Below, one piece after another: positions 4,380 through 5,318 of a DNA stretch of 5,318 nucleotides. Positions within the stretch are counted from its first letter, which is position 1; every line of letters begins with the position of its first letter. Where the stretch lies: positions 1 through 5,318 of the forward strand of contig JACPVY010000263.1 in NCBI GenBank assembly GCA_016197345.1, read 5' to 3'. Both the position numbers and the translations under genes were made by a program. The notes beneath the pieces were generated by a model. It did no database searches and had not been told where the DNA came from. It was given only the letters and a program-made list of their open reading frames with translations. This DNA is from Burkholderiales bacterium (GTDB taxonomy: Bacteria > Pseudomonadota > Gammaproteobacteria > Burkholderiales > Burkholderiaceae_D).

Positions 4380-5318
4380 ATGCATACCGCTACTCGCCCC
4401 GGCGCAGACTTTATACCATTTGCAGCTTTTCAGGATGAAATCCGGCGCGTGCCGCAACAATTGCGCAGCGCAATTACATCTGCCTATCGCCGCGAAGAAG
4501 CGCAAGCGGTGCAGTGGCTACAAAACGAACTGCAATCCATCCTCGCCAAACAGCCTGACGTCAAAGCAGAGCAAAAACAACTGGCACGCAAACTTGTCAC
4601 GGCAGTGCGCGAAAAACGCACCCGCGCCTCTGGCGTCGATGCCTTGATGCACGAATTCTCATTGTCGTCGGAAGAAGGCGTCGCCCTGATGTGCTTAGCC
4701 GAAGCGCTATTACGCATTCCCGACAATCAAACCGCTGATCGCTTAATCGCTGACAAAATTTCGAAAGGCGATTGGGCTAAACACTTAGGCGAATCCCCTT
4801 CGCTGTTCGTCAATGCCGCCACTTGGGGTCTGTTGATCACGGGGAAATTAGTCTCTACCAGCAGCGAACGCGGCCTCGGTTCCGCCCTCACCAAGCTCAT
4901 TAGCAAAGGCGGCGAGCCTTTGATACGCAAGGGCGTTGATTTAGCGATGCGCATGCTGGGCAATCAATTTGTGACAGGTCAAACGATCGCCGAAGCGCTG
5001 AAAAACAGCCGCGACAACGAAGCCCGTGGCTATCGTTATTCGTATGACATGCTAGGCGAAGCAGCACTGACCGAAGCCGATGCCGAAAAATATTTCCGCG
5101 CTTATGAAGAAGCGATTCACGCTATCGGCAAAGCCTCGAATGGTCGTGGCATCAAAGATGGCCCCGGCATCTCGGTCAAACTTTCCGCCTTGCACCCGCG
5201 CTATTCACGGGCGCAACATGCGCGTGTAATGGGCGAACTCTTGCCACGCTTGACCACGCTGGTGCAATTGGCCAAACAATACAATATCGGCATCAACATC
5301 GATGCTGAAGAAGCCGAC
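4380..5318 (+). CDS. putA: Bifunctional proline dehydrogenase / P5C dehydrogenase PutA, N-terminal part
   Basis: The first 313 codons run off the window. PutA oxidises proline to glutamate in two steps: an FAD-dependent proline dehydrogenase and an NAD-dependent delta-1-pyrroline-5-carboxylate dehydrogenase. It is a peripheral enzyme that passes electrons to membrane quinones. Visible conserved blocks are AYRREEAQAV (35-44), the arm and helical domain with EFSLSSEEGVALMCLAEALL (92-111) and SLFVNAATWGLL (141-152), GYRYSYDMLGEAALT (217-231), and the start of the proline dehydrogenase barrel with GPGISVKLSALHPRYS (261-276), including Lys267, equivalent to E. coli Lys329, and INIDAEEAD at the edge. 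Residues align with E. coli PutA at an offset of about 62-63, so the protein begins near E. coli residue 64. The ribbon-helix-helix repressor domain (E. coli 1-47) is therefore absent, and no reading frame upstream encodes it. Whether the aldehyde dehydrogenase half follows cannot be seen; similarity to full-length PutA makes it likely. Confidence 0.95.
   Translation, partial: MHTATRPGADFIPFAAFQDEIRRVPQQLRSAITSAYRREEAQAVQWLQNELQSILAKQPDVKAEQKQLARKLVTAVREKRTRASGVDALMHEFSLSSEEGVALMCLAEALLRIPDNQTADRLIADKISKGDWAKHLGESPSLFVNAATWGLLITGKLVSTSSERGLGSALTKLISKGGEPLIRKGVDLAMRMLGNQFVTGQTIAEALKNSRDNEARGYRYSYDMLGEAALTEADAEKYFRAYEEAIHAIGKASNGRGIKDGPGISVKLSALHPRYSRAQHARVMGELLPRLTTLVQLAKQYNIGINIDAEEAD

Noticed and set aside
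4246..4647. 133-codon plus-strand ORF overlapping the start of putA
   Set aside because: It is out of frame with putA, which has unmistakable family sequence, and it does not encode a ribbon-helix-helix domain that a frameshift could have separated.
1..5318. CRISPR array, tRNA or rRNA genes, intact transposase
   Set aside because: No regularly spaced direct repeats, no cloverleaf-like segment with T-loop sequence, and no transposase motifs were seen on either strand.

Overview
The window looks like a betaproteobacterial chromosome segment (Burkholderiales or Neisseriales) of moderate GC content. This is inferred from the protein styles: PutA that starts downstream of the DNA-binding domain position, divergent from an Lrp/AsnC regulator, a CptA/EptA-type phosphoethanolamine transferase, and TamB-like and PgaC-like remnants. 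No protein is identical to one I can assign to a species, so the taxonomy is tentative.

Layout. Positions 1-812 are a degraded accessory spacer. It opens with the C-terminal part of a PgaC-like poly-GlcNAc synthase on the minus strand, which abuts the last ~60 codons of a TamB-like protein on the plus strand. Both lack their 5' parts, so a rearrangement breakpoint lies at about 183-220. After TamB come a perfect 20-bp palindrome and a ~239-bp MITE-like element (477-715). The element has 18-bp imperfect terminal inverted repeats and contains three further REP-like palindromes. A consensus -35 hexamer sits 2 bp beyond its right end, upstream of the next gene.

Positions 813-2831 encode a 672-aa inner-membrane phosphoethanolamine transferase with five predicted membrane segments, a full catalytic residue set and an odd ~98-residue Ser/Ala low-complexity insert that switches from basic to acidic. 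A strong intrinsic terminator follows. A 434-bp intergenic region then leads to an unrecognised 59-aa single-span membrane protein (3266-3445). This small gene has a strong ribosome binding site, a perfect DnaA box in its leader and two near-duplicate terminators behind it.

Positions 3650-5318 hold a divergent pair: an Lrp/AsnC regulator (minus strand) and the 5' part of putA (plus strand, running off the window). They share a 271-bp AT-rich intergenic region with candidate operator palindromes. This PutA starts at the equivalent of about residue 64 of E. coli PutA and so lacks the ribbon-helix-helix autorepressor domain. The simplest reading is that the neighbouring Lrp-type protein acts as a PutR-like proline-responsive regulator. 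No tRNA, rRNA, CRISPR array or intact transposase was seen.
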